A stretch of DNA of 64,000 nucleotides, taken from assembly GCA_036337945.1 (NCBI GenBank), contig JAYZDF010000121.1:3577-67576 (forward strand), given 5' to 3'. The notes under the pieces were generated by a model. The model made no database searches. It saw only the letters and a program-made list of their open reading frames with translations, and had not been told where the DNA came from. The position numbers and the translations under genes were made by a program. Numbering within the stretch: the stretch's first letter is position 1; each line of letters opens with the position of its first letter. Source of the DNA: JAYZDF01 sp036337945. GTDB lineage: Bacteria; Myxococcota; Kuafuiibacteriia; Kuafuiibacteriales; Kuafuiibacteriaceae. Shown one piece after another: positions 1 through 9,764 of the stretch.

Positions 1-1034
1 CTTCAATCATATCCCCAACTCTTGGAGCCTTAGGATAGCCTTCTGCAGCGACGACAACGGTAGCTGCATACTCAGGTTTTAGTCGAATCGGCGTCGAACC
101 CAGTTCTCCTTTCGCGGCCGCAAGGAAAATCTCGTATGCATCCTCATCCATTAGGGGCAATATGACTTGGGTTTCAGGATCACCAAGGCGTACGTTGTAT
201 TCGAGAACTCTTGGTCCGTTCGACGTAAGCATCAAGCCAACATAAAGGAAGCCGCAAAAAGGGATACCTCGGCTGCGCAGTTCTTCAATAACTGGTCGAA
301 GACAAGTCTGCTCAACATCGCGCAGAAGCTCCTCCGTACCAAGCGGTGCTGGCGCGTATGCTCCCATACCCCCAGTATTTGGACCCGTGTCACCTTCTCC
401 AATCCGTTTGTGGTCTTGAGACGGCGCTAATAAACGAAGGTTCTCACCATCAACAATTGCGATTACAGAAAGTTCTTCGCCCTCTAACTTCTCCTCAACG
501 ACTAAAGAGTCATGCTTGCCAAACAGCTCTGCAATAGCCTCCCGAGCAGATTCAATATTATCGCAGACGATGACACCCTTCCCGCCCGCGAGACCATCTG
601 CTTTCACTGCAACCCGGCCAGCCATCGTTTCTGCGAAAGCTATTGCCTCTTCTAGATTTCCGCATTTCCTCCATGCTGCCGTCGGAACATTTGCAGCGTG
701 CATAATTTCTTTTGCGAAGGCTTTACTTCCTTCCAAGCGAGCAGCTTCTTTACACGGACCGAGAACCGGAATTTGTTCACGTATTAACTCATCGGCTAAT
801 CCCGCGACGAGAGGAGCTTCAGGACCAACGATGACTAAATCAACTTGATGGGATTTTGCAGTTCTGACCAGCTGTTCAACATCGGTCGCTGAGACTTCAA
901 TATTCTCACCCAGTAAAGAAGTACCGTAATTTCCCGGCGCAATCAGAAGATCCGGTTTAGACTGAGACTTTTTTAGAACATGCGCAATGCAGTGTTCGCG
1001 TCCGCCACTGCCAACTACTAAAACTTTTGCCATT
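1..1034 (-). CDS. purD: Phosphoribosylamine-glycine ligase (GAR synthetase), 3' part missing
   Basis: The enzyme joins phosphoribosylamine and glycine using ATP, the second step of purine synthesis, in the cytosol. Reading the minus strand from ATG 1034 gives an N-terminus MAKVLVVGSGGREHCIA, the family signature, followed by the ATP-grasp region with KADGLAGGKGV and, further on, the LRLLAPSQDHKRIGEGDTGPN-type segment typical of PurD. About 344 residues are visible; the family has about 420, so the C-terminus lies beyond the left edge. It follows the TPR gene by 11 bp and purH lies two genes upstream on the same strand, so the two purine genes probably share a transcript. No frameshift is visible in the part seen. 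Confidence 0.95.
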
Positions 1035-1045
1035 ACGCTCTATGC

Positions 1046-3358
1046 TCAATAACCTGCGGCAAGAAGCAAGCGTCTTGTTGTACGAAATTTCGGGTACAAG
1101 CGATACGCCTCCAACAACTCTTTGATTGCCTCATTTTTTTTGCCTGCCTCGATTGCAATCGCAGCGAGTTCAACTTTAGCGATAGTCAACCCAGGCGAAC
1201 TCAAGAGCGCTGTGTCATACGAAGCTTTGGCCTCAGCCGTTTTACCCATCGACTTCTGCACACGAGCAAGCATAAGTTGACCGATAATCGAAGAGCGATC
1301 AATTTCAAGCAGGGTTTGTGTATCCTTCAGGCAATCTTCAAACTTCTCCTGCTCAAAAGCTGAATAAACTTGATAAAGGCGGGCGAGTGTATTGTCCTTG
1401 TCCGCTTTCAATGCAGATTGATTTGTGCGCTGAAAACCTTTCGAATCCCCGGTAAAGTACAAAAGTACAGCTAATACACTGAATGCTTCCGCTACCTTCA
1501 TTCTTGATTTAGAAGTTGGGCGCAAATATTTACGAACCATCTGCCACGTCTTTAACTTCGTTGCGTAGGGGTCCTGCACCATCCGTGCGCCGTTTTCCTT
1601 GGGGTCGATCGAGCCTATGGCTTTCGCAACCGTAGTGGCTTTCTCCGGCAAGTTCATCGCGAGGTAGGCGGCATATTGAACGGCGAGAATTCTCGGATCA
1701 TCCAACCCGCTTTTCACTGCACCCTCAAGTAGTTTAGCAGCACGAGAAGGGAGCTTACTTTCGATATTGCCGATCGCATTAATAACGATCGCATCAACGG
1801 ATTCTTTATTGCGATTGAGAACTATTTCAGACTGAGCGACCGCTTTGGTCGCATTTCCCGCAAGCAAAGCTGCTTCGGCGAGGATCAGACTGGAAGCGAG
1901 CATGTCAGATTCCTCTTCTCGATATTCCTTCGCACTTTTATACGCTTTCGCGAGGTTGCCAGACATGAGATGAGCATGAGCAGAGCCAAGATGTGCGACG
2001 CGTCGCAGCTCCGGTGTTGTGCCTCTTCCATAGATGACGGCATTGAAATGCTTTAGTGAAAGCTCTGGCTTCAGTTGCAGCAAATAAGTATTTCCAAGAC
2101 GTATGTGCCCTGCCAAACGATTACCTCGACCCTGCACCGCATTTTCGTAGTGGATTTGTGCTTTGCGCAACTCGCCCAGCTCAACTTGTATATCCCCCGC
2201 TAAATTATGAAGAGCCGCATCTCGGGGCGCGCGTTCAATCCGCTTATTCAAAATCTTCAGCGAATACGCAAAGCGACCCTCTTTGAGCTGCGCGGCGGCC
2301 ATCAAGCGCATCGCGCGAGCTAAGTTGGGGCGTTGAGTCAGGACGTTTGCAAGCTCTTCAATGGCGAGCTTACGGTTTACTTCAAGGTAGGTTTCAGCAA
2401 GCTGAACTCTTGCGCGAGCGTCTTTTGGATCTGTGGTGATAACTTGCTCCGCGAACTCTCGACTGCCTGAACTATTGCCGGCCGCGAAGGCTAATGCAGC
2501 CCTCGCTCGAGCAATATATGCATTTTCTTCGGGCAAGGGCTCGGCATAGTCTAAAGCTGAGCGACAGATTTTAAGTTCTTGTTCCGTCAGAGAATTACCA
2601 CGCCATACGGCCAAGTTCTCTACGAACAAACCGATCGCTTTTGGAGATTGTGGATCGAGCACCAAAGCTCGTTTGAGCGAATCATCCGCCTCTTCATAGT
2701 CGGCCCAAGTATCAAGCTCATGCTTTTTCTCAGCTTTTGTAATGAACTCGGTGGGCAAACCTTGGACTTGGCCCAAAGCCAATCGCCAAACCTGTAACCA
2801 TTCAGATAAGGGGTTTGGTTTCTGGTTTGGTTTACTCTTGTCGTTAGAGACGAGCTTCGCGACATCGGCAAGCGCGGGAACCTGCTTTTGGATTTCAACT
2901 CTGAAGTAATAAGCAGCCCCTGAGACCAAGATCAACGTCACGACAAATAAGAAAATAGGCATCCCGCGACTAGAGCTTTTTTGCGTAGTTGGGGCGACGC
3001 TGACTCGACGTGATGATTTTCGAGGAGCGACACTGACCGCTCGAGGCACCGCTGATACCGCTTCCTCTTTCAGGATACCGAGGAAGGCTTTGCGGCGAAC
3101 CTGATGTTCCTCACAAAGCCCAATGGTCTGGTCAAAATCGTCCGTAAGCTTGCGACCACAATCTTGGCAAAGGGTTGCAACACCACTAACTGTAGTTCTC
3201 GCTTTACCACCACTTCGTGAAGAACCTGTAGTTACCCCAGCGGTAGATACTAAGGTCACATGCCCACAATGCGGGCATTGCGCGCCCACAGGTTCGTCAG
3301 ATAAGACATCGTCTTTAACCGAAAAAGCCGATGAACATTTTTCACATTCAATTCGCAT
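1046..3358 (-). CDS. Zinc-ribbon, single-TM, TPR repeat protein
   Basis: Function is unknown; it is a membrane-anchored TPR scaffold. Residues 1-40 form an MJ0042-type zinc ribbon (ECEKC, then QCPHC). A second Cys pair (CQDC) with a following CEEH lies near residue 65. After a basic linker there is one membrane segment near residues 135-153 (FLFVVTLILVSGAAYYF), and the remaining 600 residues are helical TPR-like repeats with recurrent Ala/Leu/Tyr spacing. The topology suggests a cytoplasmic zinc ribbon and a periplasmic TPR domain. It sits between purH and purD, 165 bp after purH and 11 bp before purD. Such zinc-ribbon/TPR proteins are frequent in myxobacteria. The link with purine synthesis is only positional. 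Confidence 0.75.
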   Translation of the reverse strand: MRIECEKCSSAFSVKDDVLSDEPVGAQCPHCGHVTLVSTAGVTTGSSRSGGKARTTVSGVATLCQDCGRKLTDDFDQTIGLCEEHQVRRKAFLGILKEEAVSAVPRAVSVAPRKSSRRVSVAPTTQKSSSRGMPIFLFVVTLILVSGAAYYFRVEIQKQVPALADVAKLVSNDKSKPNQKPNPLSEWLQVWRLALGQVQGLPTEFITKAEKKHELDTWADYEEADDSLKRALVLDPQSPKAIGLFVENLAVWRGNSLTEQELKICRSALDYAEPLPEENAYIARARAALAFAAGNSSGSREFAEQVITTDPKDARARVQLAETYLEVNRKLAIEELANVLTQRPNLARAMRLMAAAQLKEGRFAYSLKILNKRIERAPRDAALHNLAGDIQVELGELRKAQIHYENAVQGRGNRLAGHIRLGNTYLLQLKPELSLKHFNAVIYGRGTTPELRRVAHLGSAHAHLMSGNLAKAYKSAKEYREEESDMLASSLILAEAALLAGNATKAVAQSEIVLNRNKESVDAIVINAIGNIESKLPSRAAKLLEGAVKSGLDDPRILAVQYAAYLAMNLPEKATTVAKAIGSIDPKENGARMVQDPYATKLKTWQMVRKYLRPTSKSRMKVAEAFSVLAVLLYFTGDSKGFQRTNQSALKADKDNTLARLYQVYSAFEQEKFEDCLKDTQTLLEIDRSSIIGQLMLARVQKSMGKTAEAKASYDTALLSSPGLTIAKVELAAIAIEAGKKNEAIKELLEAYRLYPKFRTTRRLLLAAGY

Positions 3359-3523
3359 GCGCGACGAGACTGCTTATATCCTCATATGGACCTTAGGGCG
3401 ACTTTCGAGGGCAGTGAGATCAAATAAATTTTGTGAGAGTCAATGACCATGTTCCGCTGAATTCAAGCCGAGAAACAGCTGAACCAGCCGACAAGCCTAG
3501 GGTTAACTCGACCATCTAAACGT

Positions 3524-5083
3524 TTAATGTCGAAAGTGTCGGAATCCGGTCATTAGCATCGCCAAACCGTGTTCATTGGCGGCCGCAATGACCTCTTCAT
3601 CTCGCACACTTCCGCCCGGTTGCACGATGGCGGTCGCACCAGCTTCGGCGAGAGCATCTACACCGTCCCGAAATGGGAAGAAAGCGTCCGAAGCAACAAC
3701 GCTTCCCTTCAGCGCGTCTCCACCTTTCAATTGGCAGAGTTTCACAGAATCAATTCGACTCATTTGTCCGGCCCCTACGGCAACTACTCGGTCAGCATGA
3801 CCGAATACAATAGCGTTTGAGCGAACATGCTTTGCCACCAACCAATTCGTTTTCAATGCTTCAAGTTCAGCTTGAGAAGGCTGTCGACTGGTGACAACTT
3901 TCGCATCGGCAACTTCGGAAGCGGGATCATTTCTGAAGTCACGGTTCTGCATGAGAACACCACCGCTGACGCACCGTAGCTCCGGAGCGAGTCGTTTTGG
4001 CATCTCTGCAGAGCCCATTTCAAGCAACCGCAAGTTCTTTTTCTTCATCAAAATGGCTTTCGCTTCCTCTGAGAAACTTGGCGCCATAATCACTTCGATA
4101 AAGGTCTCCGCCAAAAACGTTGCGGCCGCTTCATTGACCGGTTTGCCTATCGCCACAACAGAGCCGAAAGCAGAAACCGGATCTACGGCTCGGGCTAGAG
4201 TTAGTGCCTGCAATAGGTCTGGATGTCTGGCCGCGCCACAGGGATTATTGTGCTTAATATAAACTGCCGAATCTGGGCCAAGATCTAATGCCAAGTTCCA
4301 GGCACTGTCAGCATCAAGAAGATTATTGTAAGACAGAGCTTTGCCATGCAATTGCTCCGTGTTTGCGAGAGGTCCAAGTTTGTCATCACTGCGAGTGTAA
4401 AACGCCGCTGACTGGTGTGGATTCTCGCCATACCGTAATGATTGAACTTTATCTAAACGCACAAGTTTCGTGCGCTCGAATTCCGTCGCGTCTTCGCTTT
4501 GAATATCTAAGTATTGTGAGACCGCATGATCATAAATGGAGGTATGCTTGAACACTTTGCGCGCAAACAACAATCGTTGTTCATCGCTCAAACCTTTATC
4601 ATTATTTAGACCATCAAGTACGGTTGAGTAATCTTCAGGATCAGTCACTGGAAGGACGTGATGAAAGTTTTTGGCCGCTGCTCTTAGAAGCGTGGGCCCG
4701 CCAATATCGATTTGTTCAAGAACGTCACGCAATTCAAGCTCTGCATTCGCTGCAGCCTTTTCAAAGGCGTAGAGGTTCACGACGACCAGTTCAAATGGCG
4801 TGATTTCGTGCTCCTTTAGGGCGCTGACATCGGAATCAAGATGCATCCGGGCTAGAACACCACCGTGAATTTTCGGATGTAAGGTCTTAACTCTTCCATC
4901 TAGTATCTCTGGGAAACCAGTGACCGAGCTAACGTCGGTCACATCGATGTTCGCTTCTCGCAAAACGCGAGCCGTCCCGCCCGTCGAAATGATTTCGAAA
5001 CCAATTTCAGCGAGGCCTTTCGCAAAATCTGCAATGCCGGATTTGTCTGTTACGCTTATAAGCGCACGTCTTGGAAAACTCAC
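3524..5083 (-). CDS. purH: Bifunctional AICAR transformylase / IMP cyclohydrolase
   Basis: Catalyses the last two steps of IMP synthesis: formylation of AICAR and ring closure. The 519 residues match the usual PurH length. The N-terminal cyclohydrolase (MGS-like fold) shows ALISVTDKSGIADFAKGL and STGGTARVL; the C-terminal transformylase shows YGENPHQSAAFY, the KHNNPCG substrate-binding motif and the closing QPGGSVRDEEVI. The start is a GTG at 5083 with no clear Shine-Dalgarno sequence. The sigma-region-4 gene ends 47 bp upstream, so both are probably cotranscribed, with purD downstream. No regulatory RNA was recognised in the leader. Confidence 0.97.
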   Translation of the reverse strand: MSFPRRALISVTDKSGIADFAKGLAEIGFEIISTGGTARVLREANIDVTDVSSVTGFPEILDGRVKTLHPKIHGGVLARMHLDSDVSALKEHEITPFELVVVNLYAFEKAAANAELELRDVLEQIDIGGPTLLRAAAKNFHHVLPVTDPEDYSTVLDGLNNDKGLSDEQRLLFARKVFKHTSIYDHAVSQYLDIQSEDATEFERTKLVRLDKVQSLRYGENPHQSAAFYTRSDDKLGPLANTEQLHGKALSYNNLLDADSAWNLALDLGPDSAVYIKHNNPCGAARHPDLLQALTLARAVDPVSAFGSVVAIGKPVNEAAATFLAETFIEVIMAPSFSEEAKAILMKKKNLRLLEMGSAEMPKRLAPELRCVSGGVLMQNRDFRNDPASEVADAKVVTSRQPSQAELEALKTNWLVAKHVRSNAIVFGHADRVVAVGAGQMSRIDSVKLCQLKGGDALKGSVVASDAFFPFRDGVDALAEAGATAIVQPGGSVRDEEVIAAANEHGLAMLMTGFRHFRH

Positions 5084-5130
5084 ACCGGTCAGCTAACAAA
5101 TAGGCCCACCGGGGTCATCGATAAAATCGA

Positions 5131-5826
5131 TTATTCCTCGTCTTCCACTTCGTCGAGTTCTCGCTCATACGATTCGAGTTCACGGCCCTCAACAAAAGTG
5201 TGCAATGGGACATCGCCACCCCTCAGCTTGTCGAGACCGCTGACCTCAACCTGTCGAATACGTTCGCGCGTTAGATTCATAATATCGCCAACTTCTTCAA
5301 GGGTAATCCCGCCGCGTTCTGCGACGTCGAGCGCACAAGTTTCTTCGAGCTCCCACACTTTTTTGTCTGGGAAATTGAGTTTAATTGAGCCCGTCATTGG
5401 ATTTACATCCAAATATAAATGATACCTGCAGGATACGTATAGGCAGGGGCGTTTTGCATCCCGGCATTCAGACCGACTTGTCGGACGGTCATAATCCATG
5501 ATTTCCGGAACGGTCCCGGTGGCAAGCATTCTCCTTCGTTCCCGAAGCATCTGCTTTCGTGCAATGGTTTTGCTTCGGCGTCGACCGGCATTGGCGTCAT
5601 CATCACCGTCTTCAGGACCTTCTTGTGGTGGAGAATCGGCCTGACCGCTAACTGACGGCTTATTTTCTGCGCTGCTCGCCTCTGCATTCTCTGGCTCAGC
5701 CTCGCCTTCAGCGGGCTCTATTTTTGAGTCTGACCATCCTTCTGGATCGTCATGCCATGAAGCAGTCGGGTCGCTATCTTTCCATTTTAGATTTTTCTCG
5801 TCACGTTTATCTTCCGGTGAACTCAC
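5131..5826 (-). CDS. Orphan sigma-70 region 4 DNA-binding protein
   Basis: Probably a DNA-binding regulator, not a full sigma factor. The first 95 residues are acidic and disordered. A basic stretch (RRRSKTIARKQMLRERRR) follows, then a compact domain with conserved Cys (CRDAKRPCLYVSCRYHLY) and a sigma region 4-type helix-turn-helix near residues 170-200 (TLEEVGDIMNLTRERIRQVE). Regions 2 and 3 are absent. The start is GTG 5826, preceded by GAGGTG. Proteins of this layout are conserved in deltaproteobacteria, but their target is not known to me. The gene lies directly upstream of purH. A TTGACA/TAACGT promoter lies about 100 bp upstream. The three Cys could bind a metal; that is inference. Confidence 0.7.
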   Translation of the reverse strand: MSSPEDKRDEKNLKWKDSDPTASWHDDPEGWSDSKIEPAEGEAEPENAEASSAENKPSVSGQADSPPQEGPEDGDDDANAGRRRSKTIARKQMLRERRRMLATGTVPEIMDYDRPTSRSECRDAKRPCLYVSCRYHLYLDVNPMTGSIKLNFPDKKVWELEETCALDVAERGGITLEEVGDIMNLTRERIRQVEVSGLDKLRGGDVPLHTFVEGRELESYERELDEVEDEE

Positions 5827-5923
5827 AATGCACCTCTACGTATTATTCTTCTCTCTACCCGAACTAAAGAGACACTCACATCGTTGATACCAAGCCTATC
5901 CAACACCGTAATAACCTAACGCA

Positions 5924-5952
5924 ACGTTATTGGGAGCCGAAATTCATGTCAA
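5924..5952 (-). promoter_or_regulatory. Sigma-70 promoter candidate for the sigma-region-4/purH unit
   Basis: On the minus strand a perfect TTGACA (5947-5952) is followed after 17 bp by TAACGT (5924-5929). The -10 overlaps a small inverted repeat, TAACG and CGTTA around CAA (5917-5929), which could be an operator. The transcript would have a leader of about 90 nt before GTG 5826. Confidence 0.45.
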
Positions 5953-5985
5953 GCTGCGCGGGGTCTACATTTGCAATACAACGAA

Positions 5986-6606
5986 CTAGTTTGCAGGTTC
6001 TAGAATGATATTCACGCTCGTCGTTTGTCCGGAGACAACTTCTATTCCTTCCGTACATCCCACCGCAAGGACAGAGCCTTTACCTTGAGTCTCAGAAACA
6101 ACTCGGATGACGAGTAATCTTTCCGAGCCCGCATCGGCAAAAATGGTGGAAGGATAAACGAGGGCAGGATCTGCCCCGTCTCGCGACGCAAAGACCTTAA
6201 AGTTGGAGTTGCCTGTGTTGTAGGCAAAGTTATCTACGTAGTCTGTAGAACTTGTTAACTCAGCACATGTCGCACGAGTCCCATCTGCCTTCACCGGATT
6301 TATAGCGGCCTGCGTCCAGCTTTTTGCTCCTGTCGCACTGGGAGGAACACCCAGTACAAAGCTCAGAGATCCAGTCACGTCTATCTCTCTACACATGCCT
6401 GCTTCGCACACATGTGTATCTGGTCGCGCAAAGCAATGTTCACAGAATGAAACTGTCCGCGCGTTTGCTGTCCCTGCTCCACAACCGGTCAGATCCGGGC
6501 ATTCTGTGCCGATCATAATCTCAGGCGTCACGGGCTCTACATCTTCACCACAGGCGCTCAAGAGTAGCCCGCACGCAATAACCATACTCGCTATTCTTTT
6601 CATCAT
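5986..6606 (-). CDS. Small Cys-rich lipoprotein of unknown function
   Basis: Predicted envelope lipoprotein of 206 residues. The N-terminus is a lipoprotein signal (MKRIASMVIACGLLLSAC) with lipobox LSAC; ATG 6603 is an equally good start. The mature part begins with a Cys-rich stretch (two short CxxC-spaced groups plus CEAGMC), typical of disulphide-stabilised outer-surface proteins in Myxococcota, followed by a beta-rich domain of about 130 residues. I recognise no catalytic motif. It begins 15 bp after the PEGA kinase gene and is probably cotranscribed with it, so it may belong to the same envelope-signalling unit. Confidence 0.6.
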   Translation of the reverse strand: MMKRIASMVIACGLLLSACGEDVEPVTPEIMIGTECPDLTGCGAGTANARTVSFCEHCFARPDTHVCEAGMCREIDVTGSLSFVLGVPPSATGAKSWTQAAINPVKADGTRATCAELTSSTDYVDNFAYNTGNSNFKVFASRDGADPALVYPSTIFADAGSERLLVIRVVSETQGKGSVLAVGCTEGIEVVSGQTTSVNIILEPAN

Positions 6607-6621
6607 TTGTCCAAACAGCGC

Positions 6622-8523
6622 TTACTGCCCCTGAAGGTTAAAGAAAAGTGAATCTGACTTTCCTTTCTCGATGGTCGTCTTGAGGCTTACGGGCGAAAAG
6701 CCCACTTTGCGAACAGTAACTCTCAACTCACGGCTCGCTGGCACATCATCCAACGTAACTGGTGTAATCCTATTTCGAATCTCGACACCGTTTATGGACA
6801 CGATTCCCCCGGCCGGAGAAGAACGAATCTTCAAAGTCGCGGAAGGTAGCAGGGTGCTGTTAATCTCCCGGAGACCTTTTTGGACCTCCGGTGACAACTC
6901 TCGTCTATCGGTCGCAAAACCTTTCTTTTTGACCTCAATCGATTGTTTGATGTCAGGGAGCAGCTCCACAACAAGAGGCGTCATACCAACGCGTTTACCA
7001 TCGACCGCGACCTCCGCTCCTGCAGGGCTCGAGGTGATACGGAACCGGGTATTCATTTCTTGGACAGGTGGTTTTTGCTGAAACGAGAGGACCTTTTCAA
7101 GCAGCAGTTCATTGTTGATACTCAGAAAGTATCCGAGTCCAATGGTAATCGTTATCGCTACAAAGACAGCAACAGGTCGAAAGCCTGAACTATCATCGAC
7201 CCGCGGCAAGGCAGTTGCCGTATTCGAAGACGAACTCCTTGCAGGTTTTGTATGCGACGGGGAGGTTCTGGGTAAATCCAGTTCTAAAGATTCGGCAGGC
7301 TCACGATGAGCAGGTCCCGATTTCTTTCTCGGCTGGGTTTGAGGAGCTGAAAATTTGCTAACGGACTGCGGAGGCTTGGATGGTGAATTTAGTGAAGTCT
7401 TCTTTGGAGAAGTCTGTTCCGTTTTCCAGCTTTCGGGTGTGCGCTTCATTTGACGTGACGTTTTGCTCTGAGCGGTCTGCGTTCCAAAAACTTCCTCAAA
7501 CTTCTGTACACCATTGAGCTGTGAAGATAACTCTTTCGAGCCTTTGGCCGTCTTCTTGGACGTTATAGGCTCAACCAGTCCGCCCGACGTTGACGCTTGG
7601 GGATTATCGAATTCTCCATCAACCAAGCGTCGAATGTAGCCCGCCAAGGCGGTACTCCCAGCGTAATGGGTCATCGCTGCCATGAACTTTTCTAGTTCTA
7701 AATGAAACTCTCGACACGTACTCAAACGCATAGAGGGCTCGATCGAAACTGCGCGGGCGATGATTTCGTCAAGCTTCTTGGGAATATCGCTTCGTAAAGA
7801 ACTAGCAGTAAAAAGAGGTCGTGAAGCGTCGTAATTTGGAGGACTGCTCAAGTTCGGATTATGTAGCCTTTTGTTGGTCGTAAGCTCCCAGATGCAAACA
7901 CCAAGAGAGAAAACATCGGTTCGTCCATCCACATCTAGTCCTTGCGACTGCTCCGGGCTCATATATCCGAATTTCCCGACTGCACCTTTAGCTTCCACTC
8001 GAGTTAGGCCAGCACGCGCTTTCGCTATCCCGAAGTCAACGATCTTGACGCTACCGTCCACTGTCACCATTACGTTGTGAGGAGATACGTCTCGATGAAC
8101 AATCCCTAAGCTGACATTTTTAGCGTCAGATAAAGAATGAGCGTAATCCAGACCCTGACTCGCCTGACTAGCTATACACGCGATATGCTCGGTCGGCATG
8201 AGCTGTCCAATTTTCTCGTGTTTTCTTCTTAGCTCGTCGAGAGTGTAGCCAGCGACGTATTCCATCGCCATGAAATAGACACCGTCCACATGTCCAAAGT
8301 CATAGACCTGAGCAATATTTGGGTGATTGAGTAATGCTGCGACTCGCGCTTCATCTAAGAATAGTTCGACGAATGAACTATCCTTGGCCAACTGCGGTAA
8401 AACACACTTGAGGACGACTGGTTTAACAAACCCTTCCGGGCCGACTTTTTCAGCCAGATAAACCTCGCCCATCCCGCCTACCGCGAGACGACGGCGCAAT
8501 TTATAATCTCCGAGACGGTTCAC
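6622..8523 (-). CDS. Membrane Ser/Thr protein kinase with two C-terminal PEGA domains
   Basis: A eukaryotic-like kinase with an extracytoplasmic sensor. The kinase domain covers roughly residues 5-275: glycine loop LAVGGMGEVYLAEK, catalytic Lys in VLKCVLP, catalytic loop HRDVSPHN, metal motif DFGIAKA and SPEQSQG. A Ser/Thr/Lys-rich linker of about 160 residues follows, then one membrane segment (VAVFVAITITIGLGYFL) and two PEGA domains (SSPAGAEVAVDG and SSPAGGIVSING). The open frame extends upstream to 8664, but that would overlap the preceding gene. GTG 8523, preceded by GAGGAG, starts right before the kinase domain and is preferred, giving 633 residues. The PEGA domains probably bind cell-wall material; this is family knowledge, not proven here. 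Confidence 0.9.
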   Translation of the reverse strand: MNRLGDYKLRRRLAVGGMGEVYLAEKVGPEGFVKPVVLKCVLPQLAKDSSFVELFLDEARVAALLNHPNIAQVYDFGHVDGVYFMAMEYVAGYTLDELRRKHEKIGQLMPTEHIACIASQASQGLDYAHSLSDAKNVSLGIVHRDVSPHNVMVTVDGSVKIVDFGIAKARAGLTRVEAKGAVGKFGYMSPEQSQGLDVDGRTDVFSLGVCIWELTTNKRLHNPNLSSPPNYDASRPLFTASSLRSDIPKKLDEIIARAVSIEPSMRLSTCREFHLELEKFMAAMTHYAGSTALAGYIRRLVDGEFDNPQASTSGGLVEPITSKKTAKGSKELSSQLNGVQKFEEVFGTQTAQSKTSRQMKRTPESWKTEQTSPKKTSLNSPSKPPQSVSKFSAPQTQPRKKSGPAHREPAESLELDLPRTSPSHTKPARSSSSNTATALPRVDDSSGFRPVAVFVAITITIGLGYFLSINNELLLEKVLSFQQKPPVQEMNTRFRITSSPAGAEVAVDGKRVGMTPLVVELLPDIKQSIEVKKKGFATDRRELSPEVQKGLREINSTLLPSATLKIRSSPAGGIVSINGVEIRNRITPVTLDDVPASRELRVTVRKVGFSPVSLKTTIEKGKSDSLFFNLQGQ

Positions 8524-8572
8524 ACAGCTCCTCAGGCCTCGACGCCTGACACTGCTGTTTGTACCACGTAAG

Positions 8573-9244
8573 CTAACCTGAAGCGACCGAAGATCTTGCT
8601 GGGTCATACATAAGCGAACCATCGCTGAGCACAACAACCACCCGCTCGTAACCCTTCGGTTCAAATAGCAGCGCCCTGCCCTTTGTACTCCCCGTTAGCA
8701 ACCGGTCTTTCCATTCCTTGGCGTCAAGCAAAGTTGGAGGCTTTGAAAAAATCCGGAGCATATCCTTGGCTGCGACGACATTCCTGGAAGTCCCAATGAG
8801 ATAGCTAGAGATACAGTGACGGCCGTAAAACAAAATAATATTGAGATCATAATCGGTAAAGCGAGCTTGAGCATCAGCGCGTATGTTAGCTATCCGGGCC
8901 CTGACAGTTTGAAGTGGTTGGCGTGGTGATGCCAGAATAGAAACAAGCTGCGACAATCCTGGCCCAAGCGGCCGATAGGTGTGATCTTTTAATTTCGCAG
9001 CGAGGTGGGCGTGATGACCGGCACACAGGCGATCGATTTGAATCAAAAGCTCTTCAACCCGCTGCGGTCCTTCTATAATAGCGCACGCTACGATCAGTCG
9101 AATGAGCGTCTCTGATTCATTTTTCGACGTACCCAGCGCGTCCAGAATTTCCCGCGGCGACCATTGAGAAAGGGACTCATTGATGACTTTGAGCTCTGTT
9201 GGATCATATTCGGGAGGAGGACTTATTTTCAGCAGCTCACTCAA
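8573..9244 (-). CDS. Conserved hypothetical protein upstream of the PEGA kinase
   Basis: A soluble, mostly helical protein of 223 residues with no signal peptide and no membrane segment. I do not recognise a family. The first 110 residues look like short helical repeats (EILDALGTSKNESETLIRLIVACAII), and the C-terminus ends in a small beta-like segment (YERVVVVLSDGSLMYDP). The start is TTG 9244, supported by GGAAG eight nt upstream; the next in-frame starts are far inside. It ends 49 bp before the GTG of the kinase gene, so the two are probably cotranscribed and it could be a partner of the kinase. That is inference from position only. Confidence 0.55.
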   Translation of the reverse strand: MSELLKISPPPEYDPTELKVINESLSQWSPREILDALGTSKNESETLIRLIVACAIIEGPQRVEELLIQIDRLCAGHHAHLAAKLKDHTYRPLGPGLSQLVSILASPRQPLQTVRARIANIRADAQARFTDYDLNIILFYGRHCISSYLIGTSRNVVAAKDMLRIFSKPPTLLDAKEWKDRLLTGSTKGRALLFEPKGYERVVVVLSDGSLMYDPARSSVASG

Positions 9245-9307
9245 AGAGTTTCTTCCGTATCCAAAGTCTATTGTTCTTTCGCTCGCTAACGATCACGCGA
9301 AAGCACT

Positions 9308-9616
9308 CTATTCCTCTTTTGAAAACTCTCCACGTCGCGCGGCGGCTAACGCTTCTTCGTGCCGTCTACGTCCGCTCCCCTTTTCTTCATCGAGCCCGAA
9401 AACGCTCAAGATGGTGTGATATACCCCAACCAAGCCGGCGTAGATACAGCACGCAACGATGGCGTACAGACTGTACTTTAGAGTTGGAGCCATAATCGCA
9501 ATCCATTTTTCTGATTCGTAGGAGCGCGCTAGGAAGAAGCCCGCAGTGGCTACGATGAGAATAAAGGCAATGAGCGAAACTAGAACGGAGATCCAGCGAG
9601 GCATACTATGGTCCAT
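9308..9616 (-). CDS. Small two-TM membrane protein
   Basis: Unknown function. The 102 residues hold two hydrophobic segments, near residues 10-30 (ISVLVSLIAFILIVATAGFFL) and 45-72 (LKYSLYAIVACCIYAGLVGVYHTIL), and a charged C-terminal tail (RRRHEEALAAARRGEFSKEE) likely cytoplasmic. ATG 9616 has GGAG four nt upstream; ATG 9604 is an alternative. It lies 63 bp upstream of the hypothetical and kinase genes on the same strand, so it may open that operon. A hairpin terminator separates it from the lipoprotein gene upstream. Confidence 0.6.
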   Translation of the reverse strand: MDHSMPRWISVLVSLIAFILIVATAGFFLARSYESEKWIAIMAPTLKYSLYAIVACCIYAGLVGVYHTILSVFGLDEEKGSGRRRHEEALAAARRGEFSKEE

Positions 9617-9712
9617 ATGCTCCGAAGAACCGAAACTGGCAAGTCAGAAGTACTGAAAGAGACGGGAAACACTAGCTAATTACAAATACTAGTTAGGAAG
9701 AGGGATAAGGTT

Positions 9713-9737
9713 GGTCTCGGGAAACTGACCCGAGACC
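9713..9737 (-). terminator. Strong hairpin terminator after the 9765-12110 lipoprotein
   Basis: A perfect 9-bp stem (GGTCTCGGG at 9713-9721 and CCCGAGACC at 9729-9737) encloses a 7-nt loop. It starts 27 bp after the stop of the lipoprotein gene on the minus strand. The downstream tract on that strand is pyrimidine-rich but not a clean T-run, so termination may be partly Rho-dependent. Confidence 0.65.
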
Positions 9738-9764
9738 TCATCCGTGATGCGCGGAGGACGCGGC

